A program made the translations under genes and the position numbers. A stretch of 64,000 nucleotides of DNA from assembly GCF_900104795.1 (NCBI RefSeq), contig NZ_FNTG01000001.1:2976001-3040000 (forward strand), in the 5' to 3' direction. The notes under the pieces are model-generated. The model did no database searches. It worked only from the letters and a program-made list of their open reading frames with translations, and was not told the origin of the DNA. How positions within the stretch are numbered: the stretch's first letter is position 1; the number at the start of each line of letters is the position of its first letter. The stretch is from Burkholderia sp. WP9 (GTDB lineage: Bacteria > Pseudomonadota > Gammaproteobacteria > Burkholderiales > Burkholderiaceae). This document shows positions 7,800 to 16,623 of the stretch, piece by piece.

Positions 7800-9974
7800 G
7801 TGTTCGACTCGCTCAAACGACTCATCAGGAAATGGCGCGCTTCGCGCGACGGCGGTCACCAGCTCGATTCGCTGCTGGCGATCGCCGACCGCACTGCCCC
7901 CTATCCGGAGCGCAGTGAGTGGCTGATCGAACTCGCTCACTGGATTCGCCGGGGCCGCGTGGTCCAATCCGGCGCCACCGCTGAAGACACCGCTAGCCAC
8001 TCGATCCCTGCGCACACGCGAATCCGCTACCTCCTGCATGTGCTGGATCGCAACCCCGTCTGGAAGGCCAACGTCGCCGGCATTCTGCGTGCTCTGCTGC
8101 GCGAGAGCGACGGCCTTTCGCTGCTGTGCGACGCCGGCATGCCCGTGCATTCGGGCTTCTTCGGTGCGTTGTTCGAGCGGCTCGAAGCAGCGTTGATTCC
8201 GCCCGCGCCGAACCGGCGCGACCTCACCGCGATCGTCACGCTCATGTTCAGCTCGGAGCGGGACGCCGAATGGATCGGCGCGCTTCCCACCGATCTGCTG
8301 ATCCGCATTCACGCGCTTTTCGACTACGCGGCGGACGAAGACGAACAACGCGACGCCACGCCGTTTTCGCTCGACCTGCTGGCCGCGCTGCATAACCTGA
8401 CCTGCCAGATCAGCTCGACGGGCCTGTCGCAAACCGTGCGCAGCCGTTTGGGCGGAGCCGATCCGGACGAGCACGGCTTCGATCACGCGCACCGTGGACG
8501 CGACGGCCATGACGCCCACGAGGCCAGCGACATGCGCGTCGCGATGGAAAAGCAGCCGTTCTACCGGCTCACGCGTGCGATGCTCGCCGTCGAAGCCGCG
8601 CATCAGGCGTTCGTGGCGGGCGCCCCGCAAGACCCGCTGCTGCACGAGGTCAACTATCTGCGGCTGCTGCTCGACGAATGCCGCGGCGCGACCGACAACG
8701 TCTTCGCGCACCTCTATCGCAACGGCGTGAGCGTCGACATCGTGTTCCAGGTCGAACGGATGCGCATGCGGATCGTGCGCGCCGAGCATCTGCTCAATGC
8801 ATGGATGGCGCACGACGATCCGCACGCCGGCGCGCGTCTTACCGCCGAACTCGTCGACGCGAATCATGCGAGCCAGAGCGTCGCGCATCTCATGCGCAGC
8901 AATTTTTCTCTGCTGGCGCGCAAGGTCGTCGAATACAGCGCCGATACGGGTGAGCACTACATCGCCCGCGATCGCACCGAATATCTGAAGATGCTGCGCA
9001 TGGCGGCCGGCGGCGGCCTCGTCACCGTCGTCACGGTATGCGTGAAATTCGCCATTACGGGCGCGCATTTTCAGGCGATGTTCGAAGGGCTGCTCGCCGG
9101 CATCAACTACGCGGCCAGCTTCCTGCTGATGCACTTTCTGCATTTCTCGCTCGCCACCAAGCAGCCGGCCATGACCGCGCCGACGCTCGCGCGGGAACTC
9201 GACGGTGTCGGCACGCCGGCAGGGGTCGACAGTTTCGTCAGTTCGGTGACCGCGCTGATGCGCACCCAGGCCGCCGCGGTGCTGGGCAACGTGCTGCTGG
9301 TGTTCCCCGTGAGCCTCGGCGTGCAACTGCTGTGGCACGCGCTGTTTCACGCCGACATCATTTCACCGGCGAAGGCGCACGCCACGCTGCATTCCTTCTC
9401 GCTCTGGGGGCCCACGCCGTTCTATGCCGCGTTGACCGGCGTGCTGCTGTGGTCGTCCAGCCTGCTCGCGGGTTGGGCGGACAACTGGTTCGTGCTGCAT
9501 CGCGTCGCCGACGCCCTCGCCTACAACCGCCGTCTGCGCCTGACGCTCGGCGCGGCCGGCGCCAACCGGATCGCACGGTTCTGCCGCGCGAATGTGGCCG
9601 GAGTCGTCGGCAATATCACGCTCGGGCTGATGCTCGGCCTGGTGCCGGCGATTCTCACCGCGTTCGCGTTCTCCTTCGAAGTGCGGCACGTAACGCTCAG
9701 CGCCGGTTCGATCGGCGTCGCGCTCGGCGTGCTCGGCAAGGACGCTCTGAAGCTGCCGGAGTTGTGGTGGGCAGTGGCGGGTGTCGGCAGCATGGCGATA
9801 CTCAATGTGGCGGTGAGTTTCGCGCTCGCCTTCTATATGGCGGTGAAATCGCGCGACTTGCGACGCAACGCGGTGCGCTCGCTGCGCGGCGCGATCTGGC
9901 AACGGGTATTCCGGCATCCGCTGGAGCTGGTCTGGCCGGCAAAAACGGCCAACGCGGCCCGCGCAGTCCGCTAG
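7800..9974 (+). CDS. Large membrane protein of the 'site-specific recombinase' (Gcr, PF10136-like) family
   Basis: A 724-residue protein starting with GTG two bases after pqiC. Databases usually name this family site-specific recombinase after gonococcal Gcr. What I see does not look like a recombinase: residues 1-400 are soluble and helical, and residues 403-690 hold at least six hydrophobic segments (about 403-423, 428-450, 490-512, 541-563, 598-625 and 656-682). I find no tyrosine- or serine-recombinase catalytic motif. A histidine-rich patch (HGFDHAHRGRDGHDAHE, residues 225-241) and recurrent glycines in the helices (GINYAASFLLMHFLHFS, GWADNWFVLHR) stand out. Tight linkage to pqiABC suggests an envelope or lipid-related role. 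That is inference; the molecular function is unknown. Confidence 0.75.
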   Translation: MFDSLKRLIRKWRASRDGGHQLDSLLAIADRTAPYPERSEWLIELAHWIRRGRVVQSGATAEDTASHSIPAHTRIRYLLHVLDRNPVWKANVAGILRALLRESDGLSLLCDAGMPVHSGFFGALFERLEAALIPPAPNRRDLTAIVTLMFSSERDAEWIGALPTDLLIRIHALFDYAADEDEQRDATPFSLDLLAALHNLTCQISSTGLSQTVRSRLGGADPDEHGFDHAHRGRDGHDAHEASDMRVAMEKQPFYRLTRAMLAVEAAHQAFVAGAPQDPLLHEVNYLRLLLDECRGATDNVFAHLYRNGVSVDIVFQVERMRMRIVRAEHLLNAWMAHDDPHAGARLTAELVDANHASQSVAHLMRSNFSLLARKVVEYSADTGEHYIARDRTEYLKMLRMAAGGGLVTVVTVCVKFAITGAHFQAMFEGLLAGINYAASFLLMHFLHFSLATKQPAMTAPTLARELDGVGTPAGVDSFVSSVTALMRTQAAAVLGNVLLVFPVSLGVQLLWHALFHADIISPAKAHATLHSFSLWGPTPFYAALTGVLLWSSSLLAGWADNWFVLHRVADALAYNRRLRLTLGAAGANRIARFCRANVAGVVGNITLGLMLGLVPAILTAFAFSFEVRHVTLSAGSIGVALGVLGKDALKLPELWWAVAGVGSMAILNVAVSFALAFYMAVKSRDLRRNAVRSLRGAIWQRVFRHPLELVWPAKTANAARAVR

Positions 9975-10104
9975 CGGCTCGCGCCGGCAAGCGCTCGCCG
10001 CGCCGCCGCGCAAGCGGGCGCGGCTTGCCGCCAGACGATCGCGCATGGCGGCTCAGCCCGACCGCGTACAATAGCGCCTTATTCAACGCCTTCCGGCAAC
10101 CTCA

Positions 10105-11397
10105 ATGTCCTTCGATTTCTTCCTCCCTTGCCCACGCGGCCTTGAAGCCTCGCTCGCGGCTGAACTCGCCGAAATTGCCGCCCAGCACCTGAACGGCGCG
10201 CCGTTCACGGCCGGCGCACAAGTGCCGGGCGGCGTGCATTTCCGCGGAGGCTGGGCTGCCGGCATGGCCGCCAACCTGTATTCGCGCCTCGCGAGCCGCG
10301 TGCTGCTGAAAATCGCGCATCGCCCGTATCGCAGCGAGCAGGACATTTACGCGCTCGCGGTTGAACAGCGTTGGGAACAGTGGTTCTCCGCAAACGAAAC
10401 GCTGCGCGTGGACGTCACCGCGATCAAATCGCCGCTGCGCAGCCTGGAATTCACCACGCTGCGTGTGAAAGACGCGATCTGCGACCGTCTGCGCGAAGTC
10501 AGCGGCGCGCGTCCGAGCATCGACACCGCCATGCCCGACGTGCGCGTGTTCGCGTTTCTCACCGCCACCGACTGCACGCTTTATCTCGACACCTCGGGCG
10601 ATCCGCTCTTCAAGCGCGGCTGGCGCCTCGACAAGGGCGCGGCGCCGCTGCGCGAGAATCTGGCCGCGGGCATTCTGCGTCTGACCGGCTGGACCGCCGG
10701 CACGCCGCTGTACGACCCGATGTGCGGCAGCGGCACGTTCCTCGCCGAAGCCGCGCAGGTGGCGCTGAATATCGCGCCGGGCGCGGAACGCCGCTTCGGC
10801 TTCGAAAAGCTCAAGCAATACGAGGCCAAGACCTGGCAAGCGCTCAAGGCCGCCGCGCTCGACGCGAAACATGCCGCGCGTAACTCGCGTGCCGATCTGC
10901 AGATCTTTGGCAGCGATATTTCCGGCGACATGCTCGACAAGGCGCGCGCCAACTTCCAGCGTGCCGGCCTGCCGTCAATTCCGCTCAAGCAGATCGACGC
11001 GCGCAACATGACGCCGCCCAGTTCCGCCGCGGGCATTCTCGTCGCCAACCCGCCCTATGGCGAACGGATCGAAGTGCGCGGACGTAACGCGCGCGGCGAG
11101 CTACGCGAAGGCCGGGGCAATCGTGAGAGCCGCGAAGATGAGGGCTTTCGCCGCGCTCAGGAAGAAACGCCGGATAGCGAATTCTTCCATTCGCTCGGCG
11201 ACGCGCTCAAGCAACGCTTCACCGGTTGGCATGCGTTCATCCTGACGTCGGATCGCAAGTTGCCGGGACAGTTGCGCCTGCGTGAATCGACCAAGACGCC
11301 GCTCTTTAACGGCGCGCTCGAATGCCGCCTGTTCCGTTTCGACCTGATTGCGGGCAGCGTGCGGCAGCGGCCGCAAACCGATACGCCGGCGGCTTGA
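10105..11397 (+). CDS. 23S rRNA (guanine-N2)-methyltransferase, RlmL/THUMP type
   Basis: A 430-residue class I SAM-dependent RNA methyltransferase with an N-terminal THUMP-containing region (about 1-165) and a C-terminal Rossmann domain. Motifs: DPMCGSGTFLAEAA (SAM-binding, residues 204-217), FGSDISGDML (acidic motif II), and NPPYGER (catalytic motif IV, residues 315-321). It matches the N-terminal half of E. coli RlmL, which makes m2G2445 in 23S rRNA, but lacks the RlmK half. Directly after NPPYGER is a charged, low-complexity insertion of about 33 residues (325-357, rich in Arg, Glu and Gly), unusual for the family. A TACAAT -10-like box lies at 10067-10072. A terminator follows at 11431. 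Confidence 0.88.
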   Translation: MSFDFFLPCPRGLEASLAAELAEIAAQHLNGAPFTAGAQVPGGVHFRGGWAAGMAANLYSRLASRVLLKIAHRPYRSEQDIYALAVEQRWEQWFSANETLRVDVTAIKSPLRSLEFTTLRVKDAICDRLREVSGARPSIDTAMPDVRVFAFLTATDCTLYLDTSGDPLFKRGWRLDKGAAPLRENLAAGILRLTGWTAGTPLYDPMCGSGTFLAEAAQVALNIAPGAERRFGFEKLKQYEAKTWQALKAAALDAKHAARNSRADLQIFGSDISGDMLDKARANFQRAGLPSIPLKQIDARNMTPPSSAAGILVANPPYGERIEVRGRNARGELREGRGNRESREDEGFRRAQEETPDSEFFHSLGDALKQRFTGWHAFILTSDRKLPGQLRLRESTKTPLFNGALECRLFRFDLIAGSVRQRPQTDTPAA

Positions 11398-11430
11398 GAC
11401 CGATCGTTTCCAGCACCGCTGCAAGGCGAT

Positions 11431-11469
11431 AAAAACCGCGAGCCGTGAACCGGCCTCGCGGCTTTTTTT
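11431..11469 (+). terminator. Rho-independent terminator after the rRNA methyltransferase gene
   Basis: Stem CCGCGAG / CTCGCGG with a 12-base loop, then GC and a run of seven T. It begins 34 bases after the methyltransferase stop. Confidence 0.85.
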
Positions 11470-11520
11470 CGCCTGCCGTATGCTTTAGCCCCGCCACTTC
11501 TTTGCTCGCTCCTGCCACCC

Positions 11521-11544
11521 CTACTGACACCACGCTGTCAGTAG
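11521..11544. promoter_or_regulatory. Perfect inverted repeat, candidate operator
   Basis: CTACTGACA and TGTCAGTAG form a perfect 9-base dyad separated by six bases. It lies 72-95 bases upstream of the VOC-family gene, in the only stretch that can hold its promoter. No T run follows, so it does not look like a terminator. The geometry fits a dimeric regulator; which one is unknown, with the WYL regulator just downstream as one candidate. Confidence 0.4.
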
Positions 11545-11615
11545 CACCGCCGCACACTCCCTCTCACGCCATCCGGCGCTTTGCACGGCTTACCCGCCAT
11601 CCATAGGAGAGTGAC

Positions 11616-11999
11616 ATGTCCGCAGCATCCAAAGTTGTTGCATGGTTCGAGATTCCGTCCGTCGATTTCGATCGCGCCGTTCGTTTCTACGAAGCCGCGC
11701 TCGACGTCAAACTGAACGTGCAGGACATCGGAGGCCAGCCGATCGCCGTGTTCGGCTATGAAGAACCGGCCACCGGCGGCGCGATCGTCCACAGTCCGTC
11801 GATGACGCCGACCGGCGACGGCGTGCTCGTCTACCTGAACGCGCAGCCGACCGTCGACGCCGTGCTCGCGCGAGTCGAGAAAGCCGGCGGCAAAACCGAC
11901 GGCCCGGTGATCAAGCTGCCGCAGGACATCGGCTATATCGCGTTCTTCACCGATACCGAGGGCAACCGCCTCGGCCTGCATTCGCGGACCAACGGCTAA
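11616..11999 (+). CDS. VOC family protein (glyoxalase/bleomycin-resistance fold)
   Basis: A 127-residue single VOC domain with beta-alpha-beta-beta-beta repeats: VAWFEIPSVDFDRAVRFYEAALDVKL at the start and IGYIAFFTDTEGNRLGLHS at the end. This subgroup (PhnB/glyoxalase-like) is widespread but mostly uncharacterised; the metal-ligand set of true glyoxalase I is not complete here, so I give no reaction. AGGAGA lies about 5 bases before the ATG at 11616. It is followed on the same strand by a WYL regulator 118 bases downstream. Confidence 0.85.
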   Translation: MSAASKVVAWFEIPSVDFDRAVRFYEAALDVKLNVQDIGGQPIAVFGYEEPATGGAIVHSPSMTPTGDGVLVYLNAQPTVDAVLARVEKAGGKTDGPVIKLPQDIGYIAFFTDTEGNRLGLHSRTNG

Positions 12000-12117
12000 G
12001 CAACTCGACGTCGTTGCGCGGTGGCCACCACGCGCCGCGCACCGACGCTGACCGGAGCGCGGCATGCGGCGCTATCATCGCGGGACTGTCCCCGTTCTCT
12101 TCTACACAACGCCCACG

Positions 12118-12804
12118 ATGACGCGCCGCGCCGACCGCCTGTTCCAGATCGCCGAGTTGCTGCGCGGACGGCGTCTGACCACCGCGCAGCAGCTCGCCGA
12201 CTGGCTCAACATCTCGCTGCGCACGGTCTATCGCGATGTACGCGATCTGCAACTGTCAGGGGTGCCGATCGAAGGCGAAGCCGGCATCGGCTACCGCTTG
12301 AGCCGCACGGCGAGTTTGCCGCCGCTCACCTTCACCGCCGACGAACTCGCCGCGCTCGCCGCGGGCGCGCGCATGCTCGAATCGTGGGGTGGCACCGGTT
12401 TCGCGGGCGGCGCGCGCGGGGCGCTCGCCAAAATCGCCTCGGCCATGCCCGCCGACAAACGCGCGGCGCTGGAAAGGCTGGCGGTCTTCGCGCCGTCGTT
12501 TCACATCAAGGGGGATTTTTCCGCGCAACTCGACGCGCTGCATCGCGCGATCGACACGCGGCACGTGGTGAGCTTTGCTTACGTCGATGTGAACGGCGCG
12601 GCGACCGAGCGCCGTGTCTGGCCGCTTGCGCTCGCCTACTGGGGCGCGCGCTGGACGCTCGGCGCATGGTGCGAACTGCGCGGGGATTTCCGCAATTTCG
12701 GACTGGAGAAGATCCAGAATCTTCAGGTGCGCGAACAGTATCCGGATCAGGAAGGCAGACGGCTTGCGGATCTGTTGCGGCATGTGAATGCGAAGCCGAA
12801 GTGA
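12118..12804 (+). CDS. HTH/WYL-domain transcriptional regulator (YafY family)
   Basis: A 228-residue regulator. Residues 1-60 are a DeoR-type helix-turn-helix (RLFQIAELLRGRRLTTAQQLADWLNISLRTVYRDVRDLQLSGVPIEGEAGIGYRL), and about residues 120-200 form a WYL ligand-sensing domain ending YWGARWTLGAWCELRGDFRNFGLEKI. WYL proteins sense small molecules or nucleic-acid ligands. The ATG at 12118 was chosen because the helix-turn-helix starts immediately; a TATCAT box at 12073-12078 fits a -10. Its target is unknown; the adjacent VOC gene with its upstream dyad is the obvious candidate. Confidence 0.87.
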   Translation: MTRRADRLFQIAELLRGRRLTTAQQLADWLNISLRTVYRDVRDLQLSGVPIEGEAGIGYRLSRTASLPPLTFTADELAALAAGARMLESWGGTGFAGGARGALAKIASAMPADKRAALERLAVFAPSFHIKGDFSAQLDALHRAIDTRHVVSFAYVDVNGAATERRVWPLALAYWGARWTLGAWCELRGDFRNFGLEKIQNLQVREQYPDQEGRRLADLLRHVNAKPK

Positions 12805-12808
12805 CGAG

Positions 12809-12837
12809 CGCGGTTTGCCGTGGCGAGGCAAACCGCG
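12809..12837. terminator. Hairpin between converging genes, probable terminator
   Basis: A perfect 11-base stem (CGCGGTTTGCC / GGCAAACCGCG) with a 7-base loop lies between the stops of the WYL regulator and pntB. A long T run is lacking on both sides, so termination efficiency is uncertain. Confidence 0.6.
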
Positions 12838-12855
12838 AACTCATTTCAAGCAGCT

Positions 12856-14310
12856 TTACTCGACCGCTTTCACCATATCCTCAATCACCTTCTTCGCGTC
12901 GCCGAAGACCATCATCGTCTTGTCCATGTAGAACAGGTCGTTGTCGAGACCGGCGTAGCCTGCTGCCATCGACCGCTTGTTGACGATCACCGTGCGCGCC
13001 TTGTACGCCTCGATAATCGGCATGCCCGCGATCGGCGACTTCGGATCGTTCTTCGCCGCCGGGTTCACCACGTCGTTCGCGCCGAGCACCAGCACCACGT
13101 CGACCTGCCCGAACTCGCCGTTGATGTCGTCCATTTCGTAGACCATGTCATAGGCGACTTCGGCTTCGGCGAGCAGCACGTTCATGTGCCCAGGCATGCG
13201 GCCGGCCACCGGGTGAATCGCGTACTTCACCTCGATGCCTTTCTCGACCAGCTTGTCGGTCAGTTCCTTCAACGCATGCTGCGCACGTGCGACGGCGAGG
13301 CCATAACCCGGCACGATCACCACGGTTTCGGCATTGCCGAGCATGAACGCTGCATCATCGGCCGAACCGGATTTCACCGGACGCTGCTCAGCCGACCCAC
13401 CCGCTGCAGCCGCGCCCGGTTCGTTGCCGAAGCCGCCGAGAATCACGTTGAAGAACGAGCGGTTCATCGCCCGGCACATGATGTACGACAGAATCGCACC
13501 GGACGAGCCGACCAGCGAGCCCGCAATGATCAGCATCGGATTGTTCAGCGAGAAGCCGATGCCCGCCGCCGCCCAACCCGAATACGAGTTCAGCATCGAC
13601 ACGACCACTGGCATATCCGCGCCGCCAATCGGAATGATGATCAGCACGCCGAGCACGAAGGCGATCAGCGTCATGATGATGAACGGCAGCCACGACTGCG
13701 TGAGAAAGAAGATCACGCCGAAGCCGAGCATCGCGAGCGCGAGCAGCAGGTTGATCAGATGCTGCCCGGCATACACGACCGGCGCGCCCTGGAACAGCCG
13801 GAACCTGTACTTGCCCGACAGCTTGCCGAACGCGATCACCGAACCCGAGAACGTGATCGCGCCGACGAACGTGCCGATGAACAGTTCGACGCGATTGCCA
13901 TACGGCAGGAAGCCCGGCGCGGTGTTCTCCGGATCGACCAGACCGAACGCGGACGGCTCCGACACCACCGCATACGCGATACATACGGCGGCCAGACCGA
14001 TCAGCGAGTGCATCGCCGCGACCAGTTCCGGCATCTTGGTCATCTCGACGCGCGCGGCGACGAACGCGCCGACCGCGCCGCCGATCACCAGCGCGACCAG
14101 CAGCAGACCGAGACCCAGGCCGAGGTTCGAGCCGAGCCCGTTCGCCTGCTTGACGATCAGCGCGACGGTGGTGAGGATCGCGATCGCCATCCCGACCATG
14201 CCGAAGGTGTTGCCGATGCGTGCGGTTTTAGGATTGGACAGCCCCTTGAGCGCCTGAATGAAGCAGACCGACGCGACCAGATAAAGCAGCGTGACGACGT
14301 TCAGACTCAT
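12856..14310 (-). CDS. pntB: NAD(P) transhydrogenase subunit beta
   Basis: A 484-residue membrane subunit of the proton-translocating transhydrogenase (NADH + NADP+ to NAD+ + NADPH, driven by the proton gradient). The first roughly 260 residues are transmembrane helices (dII). The C-terminal 180 residues are the NADP(H)-binding domain dIII with VIVPGYGLAVARAQHAL and VLVLGANDVVNPAA. The ATG at 14308-14310 overlaps the TAA of pntAb by one base (TAATG), so translation is coupled. The N terminus [23 protein letters not shown] is typical for the family. Confidence 0.96.
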   Translation of the reverse strand: MSLNVVTLLYLVASVCFIQALKGLSNPKTARIGNTFGMVGMAIAILTTVALIVKQANGLGSNLGLGLGLLLVALVIGGAVGAFVAARVEMTKMPELVAAMHSLIGLAAVCIAYAVVSEPSAFGLVDPENTAPGFLPYGNRVELFIGTFVGAITFSGSVIAFGKLSGKYRFRLFQGAPVVYAGQHLINLLLALAMLGFGVIFFLTQSWLPFIIMTLIAFVLGVLIIIPIGGADMPVVVSMLNSYSGWAAAGIGFSLNNPMLIIAGSLVGSSGAILSYIMCRAMNRSFFNVILGGFGNEPGAAAAGGSAEQRPVKSGSADDAAFMLGNAETVVIVPGYGLAVARAQHALKELTDKLVEKGIEVKYAIHPVAGRMPGHMNVLLAEAEVAYDMVYEMDDINGEFGQVDVVLVLGANDVVNPAAKNDPKSPIAGMPIIEAYKARTVIVNKRSMAAGYAGLDNDLFYMDKTMMVFGDAKKVIEDMVKAVE

Positions 14311-14642
14311 TACGCGTTCTCCTTGGCCGTCTTGTCTGCGATCAGCTTCTTCGGCTCTTTCTTGCGGAACATCTCGAGCATTCGCCTCGTGACTAAAAAG
14401 CCGCCGAACACGTTGACCGCCGCGAGCGCGACGGCCAGCGTGCCGAAGAATTTGCCGGGCGTGCCTAAAGTCAGCCCCGCAGCGAGCATTGCGCCGACGA
14501 TCACGATGGCAGAGATCGCGTTGGTCACGGCCATCAGCGGCGTGTGCAGCGCGGGCGTGACGTTCCAGACCACGTGGTAGCCGACGTAGATCGCCAGCAC
14601 GAAGATGATCAGGTTGATGACGGTGTGGTTGATGACTTCCAT
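14310..14642 (-). CDS. pntAb: NAD(P) transhydrogenase subunit alpha part 2
   Basis: A 110-residue membrane protein with three hydrophobic segments ([54 protein letters not shown]). It equals the C-terminal membrane part of E. coli PntA, encoded separately as in many alpha- and betaproteobacteria. Together with pntAa and pntB it completes a three-gene transhydrogenase operon; spacing to pntAa is 26 bases and to pntB minus one. Confidence 0.95.
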   Translation of the reverse strand: MEVINHTVINLIIFVLAIYVGYHVVWNVTPALHTPLMAVTNAISAIVIVGAMLAAGLTLGTPGKFFGTLAVALAAVNVFGGFLVTRRMLEMFRKKEPKKLIADKTAKENA

Positions 14643-14668
14643 CGCCGTTCTCCAGAGTAGTTGTCGCT

Positions 14669-15811
14669 TCAGGTCTTGCGCGTGACTTCACCATCACGGG
14701 CCAGCAGCGTGGCCGCGACGATATCGTCCGCGAGATCGATGTTCAGGGCGCCTTCCTTCGTGATGATCAGCTTGAGGAAGTCGAGCAGGTTGCGCGCGTA
14801 GAGCGAGGACGCGTCGGCGGGGACCATCGAGGCCAGATTCGTATAGCCGACGATCGTCACGCCATGCCTGATCACCACCTGATCCGCTTCGGTGAGCGGA
14901 CAGTTGCCGCCGCGCCGGCCTTCGTACTCGGCGCCGCGTCCTGCCGCGAGGTCGACCAGCACGGAGCCGGGTTTCATCGCCTGCACGGTGTCGACCGAGA
15001 TCAAGGTCGGTGCGGCGCGGCCCGGGATCAGCGCGGTGGAGATCACCACGTCGGCCTGCTTCGCACGCTCATGGACCAGCGCCGACTGGCGCGTGAGCCA
15101 CGATGGCGGCATCGGCCGCGCGTAGCCGCCGACGCCTTGCGCGGCTTCGCGCTCTTCATCGGTTTCGTAAGGCACATCGAGAAACTTCGCGCCGAGCGAT
15201 TCGATCTGCTCTTTCACCGCTGGACGAACGTCAGACGCTTCGATCACCGCGCCCAGACGCTTGGCCGTTGCGATAGCCTGCAAACCGGCCACGCCCGCAC
15301 CGAGAATCAGCACGCGCGCCGCCTTCACGGTGCCGGCGGCGGTCATCAGCATCGGCATGAAGCGCGGATAGAGCGTGGCGGCCAGCAGCACTGCCTTGTA
15401 GCCGGCAATGTTCGCCTGTGAACTCAATACATCGAGGCTTTGCGCACGAGTCGTGCGCGGCGCGGCCTCCAGAGCGAACGCGGTGATGCCCGCAGCCGCC
15501 AGCTTTGATGAGTTTTCGGCATTAAAAGGATCGAGCATGCCGACCAGCGTCGCGCCGCGCTTCAGCAGCGGCAGTTCGGCGTCGGTCGGTGACTGAACCT
15601 TGAGGACGAGATCGGCGCCGAAAGCGGTCGCGGCGTCGACAATCTCCGCGCCGGCGGCCGTAAAAGCATCGTCTGGAAAGCTTGCGCCGGTGCCGGCGCC
15701 GCTCTGGATCGTGACCCGGTGGCCCTGGCTCACATACTTCCTGACCGTCTCGGGCGTCGCGGCGACGCGGGTTTCGTGCGCGCGCGTCTCGGCTGGCACT
15801 CCGATGTGCAT
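14669..15811 (-). CDS. pntAa: NAD(P) transhydrogenase subunit alpha part 1
   Basis: A 380-residue soluble NAD(H)-binding subunit (dI) of the transhydrogenase, homologous to alanine dehydrogenase. Visible motifs: [20 protein letters not shown] at the start, [30 protein letters not shown] (Rossmann NAD site), and the mobile-loop region [11 protein letters not shown]. The ATG at 15811 has a near-perfect AGGAGG site 6-11 bases upstream. It is the first gene of pntAa-pntAb-pntB and supplies NADPH for biosynthesis and redox defence. Confidence 0.96.
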   Translation of the reverse strand: MHIGVPAETRAHETRVAATPETVRKYVSQGHRVTIQSGAGTGASFPDDAFTAAGAEIVDAATAFGADLVLKVQSPTDAELPLLKRGATLVGMLDPFNAENSSKLAAAGITAFALEAAPRTTRAQSLDVLSSQANIAGYKAVLLAATLYPRFMPMLMTAAGTVKAARVLILGAGVAGLQAIATAKRLGAVIEASDVRPAVKEQIESLGAKFLDVPYETDEEREAAQGVGGYARPMPPSWLTRQSALVHERAKQADVVISTALIPGRAAPTLISVDTVQAMKPGSVLVDLAAGRGAEYEGRRGGNCPLTEADQVVIRHGVTIVGYTNLASMVPADASSLYARNLLDFLKLIITKEGALNIDLADDIVAATLLARDGEVTRKT

Positions 15812-16052
15812 CGTTGTTCCTCCTCGACTTCCTGTTTTACGACAGATCCGCCGACGAGGCACGCCGGCTTGCAAGTGCAACGGCTAACGCCTCACTTTAA
15901 CCGAAACGGACGCCGCGCCGAAATCGGGGACAATGCGGGGGGCCTTGGCGGATGCAGGCTGCGTCGTGGCGGGCCACGAATGGCCAAGACCGGGCGCCGC
16001 GCGCCGCCAGCTTCCCGGCAAGCGAAGCCCATAAACGGTAAAATGCGCACCC

Positions 16053-16544
16053 ATGAAACCGGAAACCTGGCTGCCGCACGTCACCGTCGCGGCCATCGTC
16101 GAACGTGACGGGCGCTTCCTCGTGGTCGAGGAACATACCGCCGAGGGCCTGCGCCTGAATCAGCCCGCGGGCCATCTGGAAGCGGGCGAAACGCTGCTTG
16201 AAGCCGTGATCCGCGAAACGCTCGAGGAAACCGCCCATCCGTTCGTGCCCGTGGCACTGGTGGGCATGTATATGACCCACTTCGAGCGTCCCGGCAGCGA
16301 GGGCGCGGCAGGCGGGGTGACCTACCTGCGCTTCACCTATTGCGGCCCGGGCGGCGAACCGGACACGGAGCGCGCGCTCGACCCCGACATCGTCCGCACG
16401 TTGTGGATGAGCGCCGACGAATTGCGCGCCTGTCCCGAACGGCACCGCACGCCGCTCGTCATGCAATGTCTGGACGACTACCTCGCGGGCCGGCGTTTCC
16501 CGCTCGACTTCGTGCACACGCATTCGGTCGGGCCCAAACAGTAA
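16053..16544 (+). CDS. nudJ: NUDIX hydrolase, NudJ-like phosphatase
   Basis: A 163-residue Nudix protein. The Nudix box spans residues 40-62: G40, E46, then RETLEETA (54-61). The last conserved glycine of the box is Ala61, where most relatives have glycine; catalytic Arg54, Glu55, Glu58 and Glu59 are present. E. coli NudJ hydrolyses nucleoside tri- and diphosphates and HMP-PP (thiamine route). It lies 79 bases upstream of mnmA, the same order as nudJ-mnmA in other proteobacteria. A TAAAAT box at 16039-16044 is only 8 bases before the ATG. Confidence 0.88.
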   Translation: MKPETWLPHVTVAAIVERDGRFLVVEEHTAEGLRLNQPAGHLEAGETLLEAVIRETLEETAHPFVPVALVGMYMTHFERPGSEGAAGGVTYLRFTYCGPGGEPDTERALDPDIVRTLWMSADELRACPERHRTPLVMQCLDDYLAGRRFPLDFVHTHSVGPKQ

Positions 16545-16623
16545 AAACAGTACATATCGCGGCAGCCGTCACGAGCGGCCCACCCACGATCCATGAAGTC
16601 ACGCAGCACCCAGTGAGCATCTT

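Noticed and set aside
7800..9974. Evidence for a mobile element or prophage because of the recombinase family name
   Set aside because: No repeats, attachment sites, composition shift or phage genes flank it; the protein looks like a chromosomal membrane protein in a pqi operon.
16039..16044. TAAAAT only 8 bases before the nudJ ATG, suggesting a leaderless message
   Set aside because: No acceptable -35 sequence lies 16-18 bases upstream, so a promoter is not supported from sequence alone.
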